Below are positions 11,829 through 24,427 of a stretch of DNA of 64,000 bases, piece after piece. Both the position numbers and the translations under genes were made by a program. Position 1 is the first letter of the stretch, and each line of letters starts with the position of its first letter. Under the pieces are notes generated by a model. That model was not told the DNA's origin, did no database searches, and worked only from the letters and a program-made list of their open reading frames with translations. This DNA is from Gyrodactylus bullatarudis (taxonomy: Eukaryota > Platyhelminthes > Monogenea > Gyrodactylidea > Gyrodactylidae). The stretch lies in NCBI GenBank assembly GCA_012064415.1, contig SSNU01000328.1, forward strand, positions 1 through 64,000, written 5' to 3'.

Positions 11829-14800
11829 CTTGAGATAAAATAACAATTTTATCCCATGTATCACATTTATTTATGCTTTATTTATTGGTAAAATGGAAGA
11901 TAATTCATGCAAAAATTTATTTTTACTACGTTTTAATGAATCTACATTGGAATTCACAACAGTTTTTTGATTTATAATGTCAATTAAAATTCTGTATTAT
12001 TTTTAGTTAATTTCAATTATTCAAATTTCAGACGCCACAACTATGCAAATTATATTGTGTCCAGTGAGCTTCAAACAGAAAATTACATAGATCATCTTGT
12101 ACAACATAAATTTCAGGATTAAAAGATAAGCTTGAATATTTTAATGAAATAGAAGTTAAATCAGGCATATTAAAGCCTCTAAAGTAGGTAATCATCAGTG
12201 AAAATTGATCATAGTGCCTAAAGAGTAGGCTAGAATTAGAACAAAAAGCTAATACTGAAGCTTCTCAATAGTGAGATTAACAATTTTGATATGATTTATA
12301 ATTTTAAGCAAAATTTTTATTGAGATTTTGTTTAATACTTACAGTTCAAAGCATGAACTAAGCTACCTTATTAAGTAAAACCCTTCAATTAAATAAGACT
12401 TTGCATATAAAAACTAAGTTAATTTATCTACTGATTTTAAAAAATTAGACCATATATTTCAAATTGAAATAATTTCATCAAAATAAGATTTTTATCAATA
12501 TTCCTGAATTGGAAAATTAGCATCAGATTCACTAAAATAAAACAAATCAGCTGACATCAGTATTAGCTTTCTGCCGACCTCTTGGGTAGACACAACAAAA
12601 TTTTCATCGGTTCTTTACAATTATATTTTGATAAAGAAATGGGACTGAATTTTTGATTGTGTAACTTTTGATCAAAGTTAGAATCTCATAACATTTGATG
12701 CAACCTAATATTTAGAAATTTTACAAGATAAATTGCTTATAAATACTCACCATGATAGGTCCTCCTCCTTATGTTTTTACACCTAGTTTGAAATTGTAGA
12801 GTTATTTTCGAGGGTCGAAAAATCAATAAAAATCTTAGCGTTGTCTTTTTTCTTCTCCAAAAACCCGTTCAAGCGTTTACTTCCTATGGTTGAATTTGTT
12901 TTCTTTGGAAGATCTCAGAAAGTGCAACTATTCTGTTGTAATCTATAGTGTGTATAGCGTGGGAAAGTATATTTGTGTCTCACTCCTGTAATCGGCGTAC
13001 CGTAAATATGAAGACGCCTTTTTACCCTATTTTGCTCTCCTCGCCTTTCGTTTCAGCTTCACTTAATGTTCCTCGGAGCGTAATTATGAAAAATAGTGTA
13101 ATGGAAAATACAAAAAATTATATATCATAAAACTGATAAAAAGTGTACTCAAATTCTTGTATCATATAGAGTAGGAAGGATTAGGAATTATCCATTAAAA
13201 CACATACTCTCATACATTAGTAATTGTAGTGTGTAGTCTATTCTTGCATGAGTAGTGAAAAAATGGGGTGGTGAGTTGATGGATTTTATTCTATAAAGTG
13301 ATCACGCTCATTCAAATTATCAGCCAATAGGAATTCAAGATTTCCCAATATTTCTGTATTTTATACAAATAGAGGGGGATTGAGCGTATTGAGATTTTTC
13401 ATAGGTAGATTTGCTATAGTACTCAGAGAAATATTGTTTTTAATCATCGTAAAATACAGTAGCGTAATTATTATGATTTATTCATAGATAGATGTCAGAC
13501 ACTCCTAGTTTCAATTGTAGGCTAAGAGATCAATTTCTATCAAGATTCTTTCTTTGCATTTCTCAGTTCGGGTTAGCTAAGAGTTCAGCTACTGGCCCTC
13601 TATTCTTCAACCTTTTCTATTTAAATTCATCTTCTTTATAAAGTTTCAGAATCAAAACTAACCTTTACTTTGAACACTCTTTCCCTTATTTGTACAAATC
13701 ATTTCTATGAATAAATATAAATAATATAAATGTTTCAATTTCAATTACAAAAAAAAACTTTTCTCTTCTCAGAGATTCCTTCGAGATAATAGGGCTCTAT
13801 ATTAATCAGAAATAAATGCAAAATCATGCTTCCTGCTGGCCTCCCAACAATCAACTTGGAATTTTTTTGTTAGAAAATAGATTTTTAAAAGTTTGATATA
13901 TATGTGTACAAAATAATATAAAATATTAATACTGTAGAACTTTCTATAATATATATCTAATAAAAATTTCTAACAAAAAAAAAAGTTAGAAATGTCATTG
14001 AATCTTGATAGACGGAATCGCTTCTACTTCTTGGAGAAATTGTCTCCTTAACTTTAGATCTAGGTTTCAGTGATAAAGCAAATTATAAAATTGATCCTTT
14101 CTCTAATTTAGTTAGAATTAATACTTTATTGAAATAATTTTCCGAAACTATAGCTTTATACACTCCTTATATCCTAATATGGATTCTTATAATGTCCCCG
14201 TATTTGTATCTGGTCTTAACCCACTTTGAGTTCAAAAATATGTGCTGTGCGCAATTTAGGAAGTTGAACAATTCTGGAAGATTCCACTCTCCTCCTATTT
14301 TAGTCGAGCAATTTAGGAAGAATTTTTTTGGTGTACGCTAATTTGACCTTTGGAATACATCAAAAACATGGCCCACACATTTTCTCTCTGCCCCCCCCCC
14401 ACTTTCACACGCAAATAAGGAAAACGACCCCACTTTACATTCTAGTTTATTGAGTTGAATGAAAACATGTTTGTAGCATTGGAATTATTTATCATTAAAA
14501 GACAATGATCTTATGACACTTAAGATTGAGTAAATTCCATTCCTAGTTATTGATAATTTTGACAACCTTAGAAAATTTGACTTTTGATATGTACCTGATT
14601 TTGTATCAAAGTTTTCCGGGATTTTAATCTTTTTGATCATTTAAGAAGAGCTTTCATTTAGAGGCTTGTTCTTCAATGAGATCGTAGAAGTTCTTCCTGT
14701 CATCCATTTTTAATTTTTACATACCAAAATATTCTTTACTCTTATGTATTTGACTCAATAGGAGAAGACTTGTCTTAAACATTTATTCCTTCTAAGGTTT

Positions 14801-17800
14801 ACATGTGTGTGTATGAAAGTAGGGGAGGGGGCGGGTTTTAGAGAGAAAGAGAAAATAAGCACAATGTTTTTTGATGTATTACAAAGGTGAAACTAGCATA
14901 TACAAAAAATAATTATAATCTTCATAAATTGGTCGACCAAAATAGGAAGAGAGTGAAATCTTCCAGAATTGTGCAACTTCCTAAATTGGGTACAACATAT
15001 GCATTTATTATCAAGAAATTTTCTTCTTTTTTTATATTAAAATATATTGTTTAACCAACATATCTTATGATCTTCTTGTAGTATTCTTTTTACAAAATAT
15101 GATTTATTTGACCTTATAGTCTATGAAGGCTATGAAGAGTGACCCGATTAACGATAACAAAGTCAGAGAAATTTAGGATTATTTCTCTCAAATATTGTTA
15201 GAAAGAATTATTAAAATAATTTATTAACTTGAGTTTTAATTCGATATAATTCAAATTTATTCTAACCTGGCTTGGCAAATGTCGGAACCGAGGTCAATTT
15301 TCATAATATCAGTATCAGTCAACTCGACTAACAAAATTAAGATTTGGTGTTTCAAATTTAGTACTGCATTGTATTCAACTGCACATTTTTGCTGGAAATC
15401 AATCAAGATGTTTCTGTTACCGAAATCATAATCTTTTTAATTTAATATGTACTGAAAAATAATTTTTTCTTAACTATAAGACTAAATCACATCACTTTGA
15501 TTATTGTGATAAGTTTATGTGGTTTTGTAACTTTCTTGAAATTTAGAAATCTTTATCATAGAAGGAAATTCAAAGAGCTAAAATTGAACCTGGAACAAAA
15601 AATAAGAGTGCCGATACTAGGATCCTGCTGAATTCTTATTTTCAGAATGGTTCTTATAAATTTAAATTTTGCGCCAAAATATTTTAACTTAATTTCAGTA
15701 AAATAACCGCATTTAATGTTTTTATAGATAAAGTTTCTTATAAATTACTATCAATTTTTCCTTAATTTTCACAATATATTAATCATAGAAAGCAATTTTG
15801 TCATTATCTATAACAGGCTGCAGTAAATTAACCAGATACAGCTTTTTCATAGAAATATTTAATTTTCTTTTGTTTAAGTTTAATATGAAATTCGCGCAAG
15901 ATTCATAATCCTAAAGGATCCTAGCCGATACTCAAAATTCATTAAGAAAAAATTAAGGAAAGAACCTATTTTTAATATTCTATAAATTTCTACTGCTCCT
16001 CTAGAAAGTAGAAAAATTCTCATGGTCAAAAGGGCTGCTCTTCATCTTGGGATTTTTAACTGAATGCACTATTATTTTCAGGATTATTGTAAACATGCCC
16101 TAATTGGTACAGTACTGGTTTAACTTTTTTAATTTGATAGCTAACCCATTGAGTTCAGATCTCGGGTACGTTAAATTTTCGATATTTTTACCTTTGTTCT
16201 TAGGGAATATCAAGAAGATAGTTTTGTGAAATTTTCTGTCAATTTAATTTTGAATTAGAAAATTTATGAAATTAAAACGATAAATTCAAGTAATCAACGG
16301 TTCAAGAGGTGCAATCCGTACCGACATTACATATTAACCCAAAAATTAAAAGAGCGGATTTAGAATTTTCATAATCTGGATCTTACTTAGAGTATTAGCA
16401 ATTTCAGAAATGTTAGACTGCTTGATCTAAAATCAGGTTTTATCGAGAAAAAAGTTTATTTTAATTTCTGAAGGTTAAAGCACCGCTCAACCAAAAATAT
16501 TGGAAAAATCAAACTATTCTGTGTATTCGAAATCAGGGAGAGTTGGCCTCTTTTTCTATTGTGTCACCATAGAAAGATTTGAATTGATAAATGCATTGAA
16601 TTTATATTACCCTTGGGATATATATTTTTCTCAGAGCGATAATAATCTCTGATATAAAACTATATAAACTTGTCGTAGACAGATTTATTTCTAATCTCTA
16701 ATCCTTGGATTTAATTCAGTCAGTAGTAACTATGCTCAATATCATATTATTGAGATATATTTAGACACATATACGAGTACTATTTATGTGCTGGTAACGA
16801 AAAAAACGAAATGAAACTTTACTGCAACTCCCAAAGGAGTCAAGGAGTTACCCTCAGTTTTCTATTCTGCAAAAGATTTGTTGTAATTAAAATTCATAAT
16901 CAAGTTACTAATCTATAATTTATCAATGTAATTTTGAATCAGTTTTAAAATAACTGCTATATCAAAGTTAATGTGTAATAAATTTTGTATGGAGTATCTC
17001 TATCGTGTAAAAACCAGCTCATATTAAAACAGAACCATTAAAATTACTAATTTTGTTCAAAATTTTTTTTGATCTCTGATTATTGAATTGAATATTATAA
17101 TATTCTATTGAGGGTACAGATATAGTACCAAGAAATTTTGATTCAACTCTTTAAATGAGAACTTACATCATATCTATGAATAAAAATTTAAATGATGCTC
17201 GTTCAAGTAAAAAATATTGCCTAAAAATATTTACTATTTTAAGATGACAGAGAAAGAAAGAGAAAATATTTACTGACTAAGGGAACTAGAAATACTGTTC
17301 TTTTTTCTGTAAAAATATTCAGTTAAGTTTGAATAATTAGATTACTAGCTAATGTTACTGCTGGGCATCTCTAAACGTATTATCGCATCAGTATTAAAAC
17401 ATATAAACTGAAGTTGAAAGCATATGTTAGAGATTATGGTCGAATGATCATGAAATGTAATAACGAAAAATTCCATGTGCGCGTGTGATTTTGAGCATGG
17501 AAACTTTCCTCTGCATCCATCATATTGAAATATTTTTCCATCTTTCACATTTAACCCACATTCATATAGACGCGTATATTATACGCGGCGTATTAGTTGG
17601 ACTAAATTAATCATGATTACACAAATGAGTTAATGGACTCAAAATGTTTTATGAATAAGTAAATATTTGAACCTGAAAATTGAATCTTATCTAGAGAAAA
17701 TTTCGCTAAGTCAGAATTCAAAATAAAACAAAAGGTTTCTTTTAATTTTCCTCGATCAAGTTTAATTAAATTAACAAGACGAACAAACGTTAATTTAGGA

Positions 17801-20531
17801 AGCAATATTGGTAAAAGAAAATTTTCAAAAGGCTCTAATCTCATGTCAAACAATTTTATCAACGAGTTAATACAAAAATCTTGATTTCATTGATGAGTTT
17901 TTTTCAATTGGGGGACACTATTTTATCATGAGTTCGAATTCATAAGCTTGGCATGAATAAAAGAATAGATGGTGATGAATGAAATAACTGTCAATGTGAA
18001 GTAGAAAGAAAAAGACTCATTTCTCAAACTGTCATAGTATCACACTCGGAACACTGAGAGAGGAGTAAATTAATCACTGGATTTATCAACTTTGAACAAA
18101 TCCAAAAGTGTATAAAATAATAAAAATAATATTTCATGAATGCAGATACTTTTTTATTTCTTTTTCTCTCCTGTTAAAAAGGACTGGGATGAGAGAGATT
18201 ACCTTCTCATCTCCATTTCTATCTTCTCATCTCTTATAGAGCTTAATCCTCCTTTATATTCCTTATTTTGGAATGGATAATTGAAAAATTAATTTATCCA
18301 TTGGGTTTACGCACGAATAAGCTCTTTCAACGCAAGAGATATATACCCATACACACATACAAAAAAAAGAAATCTTCACTTGACGTTCAAGATGGAGAGA
18401 AGGGACTTTTCTTCAAAATCGCCCACTATTCCTCTCCTAGAAAAAGAAATATAAAAATGAGATACTTCTTCTTCAATTTTCATCCATATTATTGATGATG
18501 AATGCGAAAAATAAATTTATTTAAATATATTAATGTTTATCTAAATTTTTTAACATTTCAATTTTTAGTCTTTTCTTTGTTTCTATATATTTCAATTTAC
18601 TCAGTCAAAATATCTTGTTTATTAAATGTATATGTGCATATGCATAGGGAAATGCAGTTGGTAAGAAGGATAAAAGATTGATTTTTTCTTGATAATCTGA
18701 AATAATTACAGGAAAAGGAATATTTTTATCATTAATTGTGTTAGTAAGAGGATAGAATAATTATATTCTGAGTTTTGGTTACGTTAGTGTATCTGATGGA
18801 TTACGATATCGGATGAAGAAGAAGTTGTGAAAATTATCCGGATGGTTGATTTTATTGATTTGTGTCTCGCTCAATTTCCTAGGATTACTCGGATCCAAAT
18901 GACTTGTAACCATTAAAATTAGGAATATTATATGAAAGATGTATTCACGAAAATTTGACTTTAGGCTCAAGCATGACTCTCTAAAGATGATTCCGAGATT
19001 CTCTCTTATCGAGTAACATTTGAATGGATTACTATATAAATGAAAAATGAAATGTTTCAATAACTCAAGTATGCTAATCAATAGAACATTTGCCCCCTCT
19101 TGTTTTGCAAGAGTTTAACTGAATGAGAAAGAGACTAAGGAAATTTTAACATGGATGACACTAAAAGGAACCCTTTGTGGTGACTTTTCATAGTCATCGA
19201 TAATTAAAAAGACCAACACGATTCCAAGTAGACTTGAAGAAAAATAAGAGGGAGCAATTATTCTCTAATAACCCTGAATGATTTATAAAGAAATTTTAAA
19301 AATGTATTTACTCAGAAAAATCTAGATTTTAGAACTTTTGATGGAATTTTACAAGCATACCCAACGAAATTTATTAAAATTTTCTGAGACAACACTTATA
19401 AAGTGAGAAATTACCATTCTTCAAAGGAAAAAAAAACTTGAAAAAAATTCTATAAGCACCTTTATTTCATTTTGCTTTCAGGAACGTTGTTTTATTAAGT
19501 CGAAGTTTTTCAAGTAATTTTAGCTGGAAATTTAACAAGATTATCGCTATTTTTTTAAATTTCATGATGAATAGTACCAATTTAAAAAATTCATCATTGG
19601 TTTTTTTAAAGAACTTTATCATCGAGAAATACATAGAAAAAGTATTGAATTTATTTTGGTATAAATAAATAATAATAAATAGTGTCTTTACTCTCAAGTA
19701 GATATATCTATATAGTTATAATTATATTTATTTTTCCATATAATGAAAAGAAAGAGTAAAATGAGCCCATTCCCATAATCCAAACCTGGGGATCAACTCA
19801 ATTTGTTGATATCAAACCAACCAATAAGAGGATACAAATTTTGTTAATTTATCTAATAAATAAATCAAGCCGGTTTAAAATTCTGATAAGATCTGGCAAA
19901 ATAATAGCTTTATCACTAATTATTTTTCTTGTCTTCAAATCCTCAAAATGAGTTTCAACTCACCACCAGAAACCAATTCAATTCAGTTAGTATGTATTAA
20001 AGGCTTTAGAACTGATAGCCATAAACTCTAAAATTATAGAGGCTGGAAGTTTCTTTAATCATTGACTGTCCAACTTGGACGGAGGCTCTCTTTCTCAATT
20101 TCCCTACAGACTTAGAAAAGAAGAATCCTCATTCCTCTACTATACACGAAGTCATGTTAAGTTCACGTGCCTGATGAATAACACCAATGTACTAAAATCC
20201 AAGCTCAACATCAATGTTCTCACTGGCTTGCGAATTAGCACAATCTGTGCATTCCTTTTCTTTCAAATTCCTCCAGAGTCAGATTCGAAAACTAACTATT
20301 TTCTAAAATTATTATCTCGCCAATCTAATAATTAGTTACTGTTTTTCAAATAATTTTTCATCATACATTAATAAATAAAAAAGTTTTCCAATGGATGTAA
20401 CGATTAATATTCGAATAGGGCCAACCAATTTTAAAGGTTACAGTTTGAAGAAAAAATCAGAGGTATGATAATAAGACCATTGGAGTAGTTTCAAGAAACT
20501 ACGAAAAATCAACGACATAAAAATGCATTAG
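11829..20531. other. Gene-poor 8.7 kb upstream of Pax6
   Basis: No open frame here shows a recognisable domain or a chain of phase-compatible exons. It contains the foldback repeat at 14245-15000 and a poly-C run near 14391-14402. Because it lies 5' of Pax6, and developmental regulators often have large flanking control regions, enhancers are plausible. No specific binding cluster could be picked out by eye. Confidence 0.4.
14245..15000. repeat. Foldback element with about 170-bp diverged arms
   Basis: The left arm includes CAATTTAGGAAGTTG, ACAATTCTGGAAGATT, CACTCTC and CTTTGGAATACATCAAAAACA. The right arm, read on the minus strand from 15000 to about 14805, gives the same blocks in the same order with scattered mismatches. 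The arms enclose about 380 bp without coding potential. The right arm carries a GT/GGGGAGGGGGCGG tract where the left has poly-C. Confidence 0.65.
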
Positions 20532-21465
20532 CTACCCCAACAAACTATAGAAAATTAATCGATGTAAACTCACGGTTTTCTAATTATTTTTGGCTCTTCG
20601 AACTAAATATTTTCAAGATTATTATCAGTTATTTATTTATTTTGAGAAACTCACCTCAACAATCGATTTTTCAATGCTCCTAATGTAATCAATGGTAAGA
20701 AAATTTAAAGAGGATGTGTGTAACTTGACTTACATCTTAGAACAGTCTCCTTTGAGCATAGAATAGTCAAATTCTCTAAAAATCAAAAGAAATATTAAAA
20801 TAGTTTAACAAACATTCTGGAGTTTATAGATTTTTCTGCGACATGGAAAATTTCCTCAGCTAATGTGATTTTGCAACTGGGATTTTCTGGACATCTAGGT
20901 CTAAATGTTAAAAAAGAATCATCAGATCCATTGTCGATTTGTAGTCTTTTTTCTTCTAGAATGGTCTACAAAAATAGATGATTAATTATGAATATACTTC
21001 ATAATCTTTTTTAAGTAATTGAAACTCAGATTCAATTTTTTCAATTTTGAGGTTAAGAGAGGCAATCTTTCTATCTTTTTCAGAGAGAGCTAACTCAAAG
21101 TCTCCTATAACCAGTTCAGTCATTCGCATTGAGTTAAACATATCTTCGATTTCTACTAATTTTCCTTCCAGTAGAGCTTGATTATTATAAAATTTTTCTT
21201 GGACCTCTTCCTTGAGCTTCTCTTCTTTCTTGTAGCTTTCAAAAAGAAACTTGTATTCTTCAGCGAATAATAACATTTTATTATGAATTTCAAGCAGAAG
21301 ATTATTCTTATCAGCTATTTCCCCAGTGTAATCTTCTATTCTGAAAGGAGATAATTACAAAACTTACTCAGAAATTGACATTCCATACTCTTCATTTAAC
21401 TGTTGAATAAGCTTGTCAATATAGTCTTTAATCTCTTCATATGAGAGGCTAATTCTTTTCATCAT
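20532..21465 (-). CDS. Coiled-coil protein with seven exons and tiny introns
   Basis: Exons: 21465-21368, 21340-20998, 20965-20814, 20775-20734, 20679-20655, 20602-20574 and 20544-20532. Introns are 27, 32, 38, 54, 52 and 29 nt, every one GT-AG, and all phases agree, giving 233 aa. Residues about 10-150 are heptad-rich (KLIQQLNEEYG, LKEEVQEKFYNNQALLEGKL, LNLKIEKIESEFQLLKKDYE), a long parallel coiled coil. The C-terminal third is not coiled (FLTFRPRCPENPSCKITLAE) and has a CxxxxxC pair. No signal peptide or membrane segment is seen. I do not recognise the family; cytoskeletal or centrosomal adaptors have this general form. The last two short exons are the least certain. No partner gene is adjacent. 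Confidence 0.68.
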
Positions 21466-22505
21466 GACTTTACAAGAATTTTAGAAATTCTTGATTGTTT
21501 TCAAAACTTGTCAAGTCAACTGTCATGTAAACTTAAACAAATCTCAAATCAAGGCGTTAACAAAATTCATATTGCAGTTGTAATTAATAAGGAATAAATA
21601 TTATCAAAATATTCAGTTTTTGTTCTAATCGAAAAATCTTTTCGATAAAAAACGTTTCAAATTATCCGTAGATTATCATTGAATCTTTATTGTTTTTTCA
21701 ACAACGAATATTTTATTAATCATTGTTGATAGAACAATAATTTCTCAACGAGAAATAAATTACTGAATGGTCAACTCACTACTAGTAAAATCTCTTTAAT
21801 GTCTTTGTGATCTTCTTATTGCTATATATACTGAATTTATGGTGAGCACACCAACATTTGATCAAACAATATTAATCCCCATTTTAGCACTCTCTTACTA
21901 AGAATATGTGCAAGTAAAATACTTTTTAGCTTCTTTTAATCTATTCTCTATTAGGAAATAATGTATAATATACAATGTTTAAATCGGTTTTAGTATTCGC
22001 CCGTCGGTTTATTGTATATTTGGGTGTAACATAATACACATGAATAACACTCATTGAATATATTGTAAAATTCTACACATTTTCCATTTGTAATAACTGT
22101 ACTATGTTACATTTAAGCTACTCGTGAATTTCCTATCCGAGTGGTAACTAATTACAATATTGATTGGTGAAAATTATTAAAGAAAAAGAAACATTTTCTT
22201 CATATCAGGGATTAATTTTGTACTTTATTTTCATTTTTAAGAATTTCTCAAATGAGCACAAAGTTATTTTTTTCTCTAAATTGAAAAAAGTGAATATATA
22301 ATTTTTTCTCATTTTATTTGCCTAAAATGTATATTTATTCATTTTGATTGCATAATTTTACATGATTCTACAATAATTCCATGCAAATCCTAACAAAAAT
22401 ATTAATTAATAAGATTTTTTTATTGAATAAAAATTTATTTAAATAATATGATACAAAATCTGAAATAATTTTCTGGTTTTTAAAATTTAATTAAAATTTA
22501 TTTCT
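21466..22505. other. AT-rich interval, nothing recognised
   Basis: About 1 kb upstream of the coiled-coil gene contains short A/T tracts and no supported exon, RNA gene or repeat end. It may hold the promoter of that gene. Confidence 0.3.
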
Positions 22506-22930
22506 GAGAAGGTGCAGGGTGATCAGAAGCATAGTAAAGCCTCTTGAGGAGCGTAGATGATAACAGCAGTCTGGAGGAGGGGGAATCTCGTGGTAAAGTG
22601 CTGCAGATGAGACAATCCTTCTCATTAAAATTTGGTAAGAGAATTGATCTGCTAAGAAGTTCTTTGTATGAATATGGTCCAGAAGTTCATTATCATAGTT
22701 CAGTCCCAGGTCCTTAATCTGAGATACTACTAAGGAAACAAGATTTGGCTCCAGTTGTATATTGGGTGTAAGGCAGAGAACTTTAGTTTTATAGTGGTTA
22801 AGGGACAGTTCAGTGCGAGTGATTGAGCTCTTGATAAATAGTGTTTGAGTCTTGTTTGATGCAGAATAATAATATATTTAAAATATGTGAGATCAGGAGA
22901 TGAACGCAAACCCTCATCTTGAGTCAAGAT
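22506..22930 (-). pseudogene. Non-LTR retrotransposon reverse transcriptase remnant
   Basis: The minus strand, with interruptions, reads KSSITRTELSLNHYKTKVL then LVVSQIKDLGLNYDNELLDH and ILMRRIVSSAALYHE. This is the part after the YxDD motif of non-LTR reverse transcriptases (LNxxKTxV..., xxKDLGxxxDxxLxxxxH). A sister sequence LSLNHSKTKI occurs at about 32180 on the plus strand. No endonuclease or intact frame is present. The 22937-23149 stretch just upstream may be part of the same debris. Confidence 0.6.
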
Positions 22931-24353
22931 TCTTGACTATGACAGTGCTCTCCCTCTAACGTTCCCAATTGCTCTCAATTTCAATTTATCCGCTCCTGTT
23001 TGGGCTCTCTCATAAAGTAAAGTCCTTATTAAAGCCAATCTATTTGGCCAATATTTAATATTGCTCTGTTCAACAAACTGCCATATAAAACAAATATTGA
23101 TCATTATTATAACCTCCAATGTTCCACTCGGTTCGTTATCCATCTTCAAACATTAAACCCCTCAGATTCAGATTCTGAGTCAAGACCGAAACATGAACCA
23201 GATTTCAAAGAAATTTTTAATTTTTGTACTAGATAAATAAGGATCCTTTTATCAATTTTAACAATAAATTTCTTAACTTACAGTGTAGGGATAACATTTT
23301 TAAAATGTCTTTTCGATACGCTTAAGAGTTGTTCTTAAAAAATGGTTAAGAAGGCATTGAATCATCGTAAATAGAGGTTAGTTGCTAAAGTAGTATTTTT
23401 TTTAATTCGATAAATATTGATTAAAAATATAAGAATGACCGCCCACATGATAGAAATGATCATTGATCCTTATTGCCTGTGGTAGGGTCAAGGGAAAAGG
23501 ATCATTGATTCTTTTTATCTTCCCTTGATAGTCATACTTCTCTGATTTAACGAGACATAATATTAAATCATCTACACAATGGTTTCCAAAACAAAACATT
23601 TGATCTAGTAGTTTAATTCATAATTTATAAAATCTCAGAAAAATAATCTGAATAAATTGATAAAAATTAACTTTAGTTTCTTTGACAGCTCACAGGTTAA
23701 AGATATTGGCATTTCTTATCGCCTAATCCATGAATTTCTTCACAGCTACTGATGGAAAATGGTAGGTTCTTCTAATGAAATAAACCATATTGAATCATTT
23801 CGTCCAATCTGAGTATTTTTTTAGTTATGATTTTTTCAGATTTTAGAAAATTTTGAATTAATTAATTATTTTCTAAAGAAATATGCATTCTTAATAAACA
23901 AATCAAAATGATGATTCCTTAACTATGATAGAAATGGGTGTATTCTCGATCACTAATCATTAATTGTTGAGTTGAGTTTTATCCTTCCTGATTTTGTTGA
24001 AGTTGAATGTATGTTTGATTTATACTCCTTCTGATTTTGATTCGGTAAAATAAGTTTATTGGAGTTTCTTCAAAGAGAATAATTAATAATTTTATAAAAG
24101 AGGACTTTGTCTCACATTATATGAGTCATATATATTCTAATGTTGTCGAGAAAAGTTCTTTAAAAACTTGAAATTTTGATATTTTTTTAAATCGATATTT
24201 TTCAACTTTAAATTATGTTAATTAAATATTAAATCTCATAATAATCCATTAACCCACAAAATTTCAGTTCTATTAACTTCACAGATAGATGAATGCCAGT
24301 TCTAAATGTCTGCATGAGATAAAAATTTTCGATTTAGGGTATAGTAGTTACTA

Positions 24354-24425
24354 GGCTAGGGTGAAATTTTTAACCTCATATTAGGACCAACTTTTCTGAT
24401 AGGACTATAAATTCTACTACAGTTG
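24354..24425 (+). repeat. Solo left end of the GGCTAGGGTG MITE family
   Basis: The sequence from about 24354 begins GGCTAGGGTGAAATTTTTAAC and then TTTTCTGATAGGACTAT, matching 10359-10410 closely. It is cut off at 24426, where the Tigger element begins. No matching right end is seen beyond the Tigger element, so it was either already truncated or lost its right end later. Confidence 0.5.
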
Positions 24426-24427
24426 TA

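Noticed and set aside
17345..17862. Two adjacent minus-strand frames (67 and 81 codons), one Leu-rich
   Set aside because: No phase-compatible splice joining, no motif and no homology I can name.
20075..20335. 86-codon plus-strand frame
   Set aside because: Begins at a non-ATG codon, shows no domain and no splice signals of matching phase.
23402..23599. Minus-strand 65-codon frame with a kelch-like stretch (PLTLPQAIRINDHFYHVGG)
   Set aside because: A single repeat-like motif with no neighbouring kelch repeats; it may be a relic or chance.
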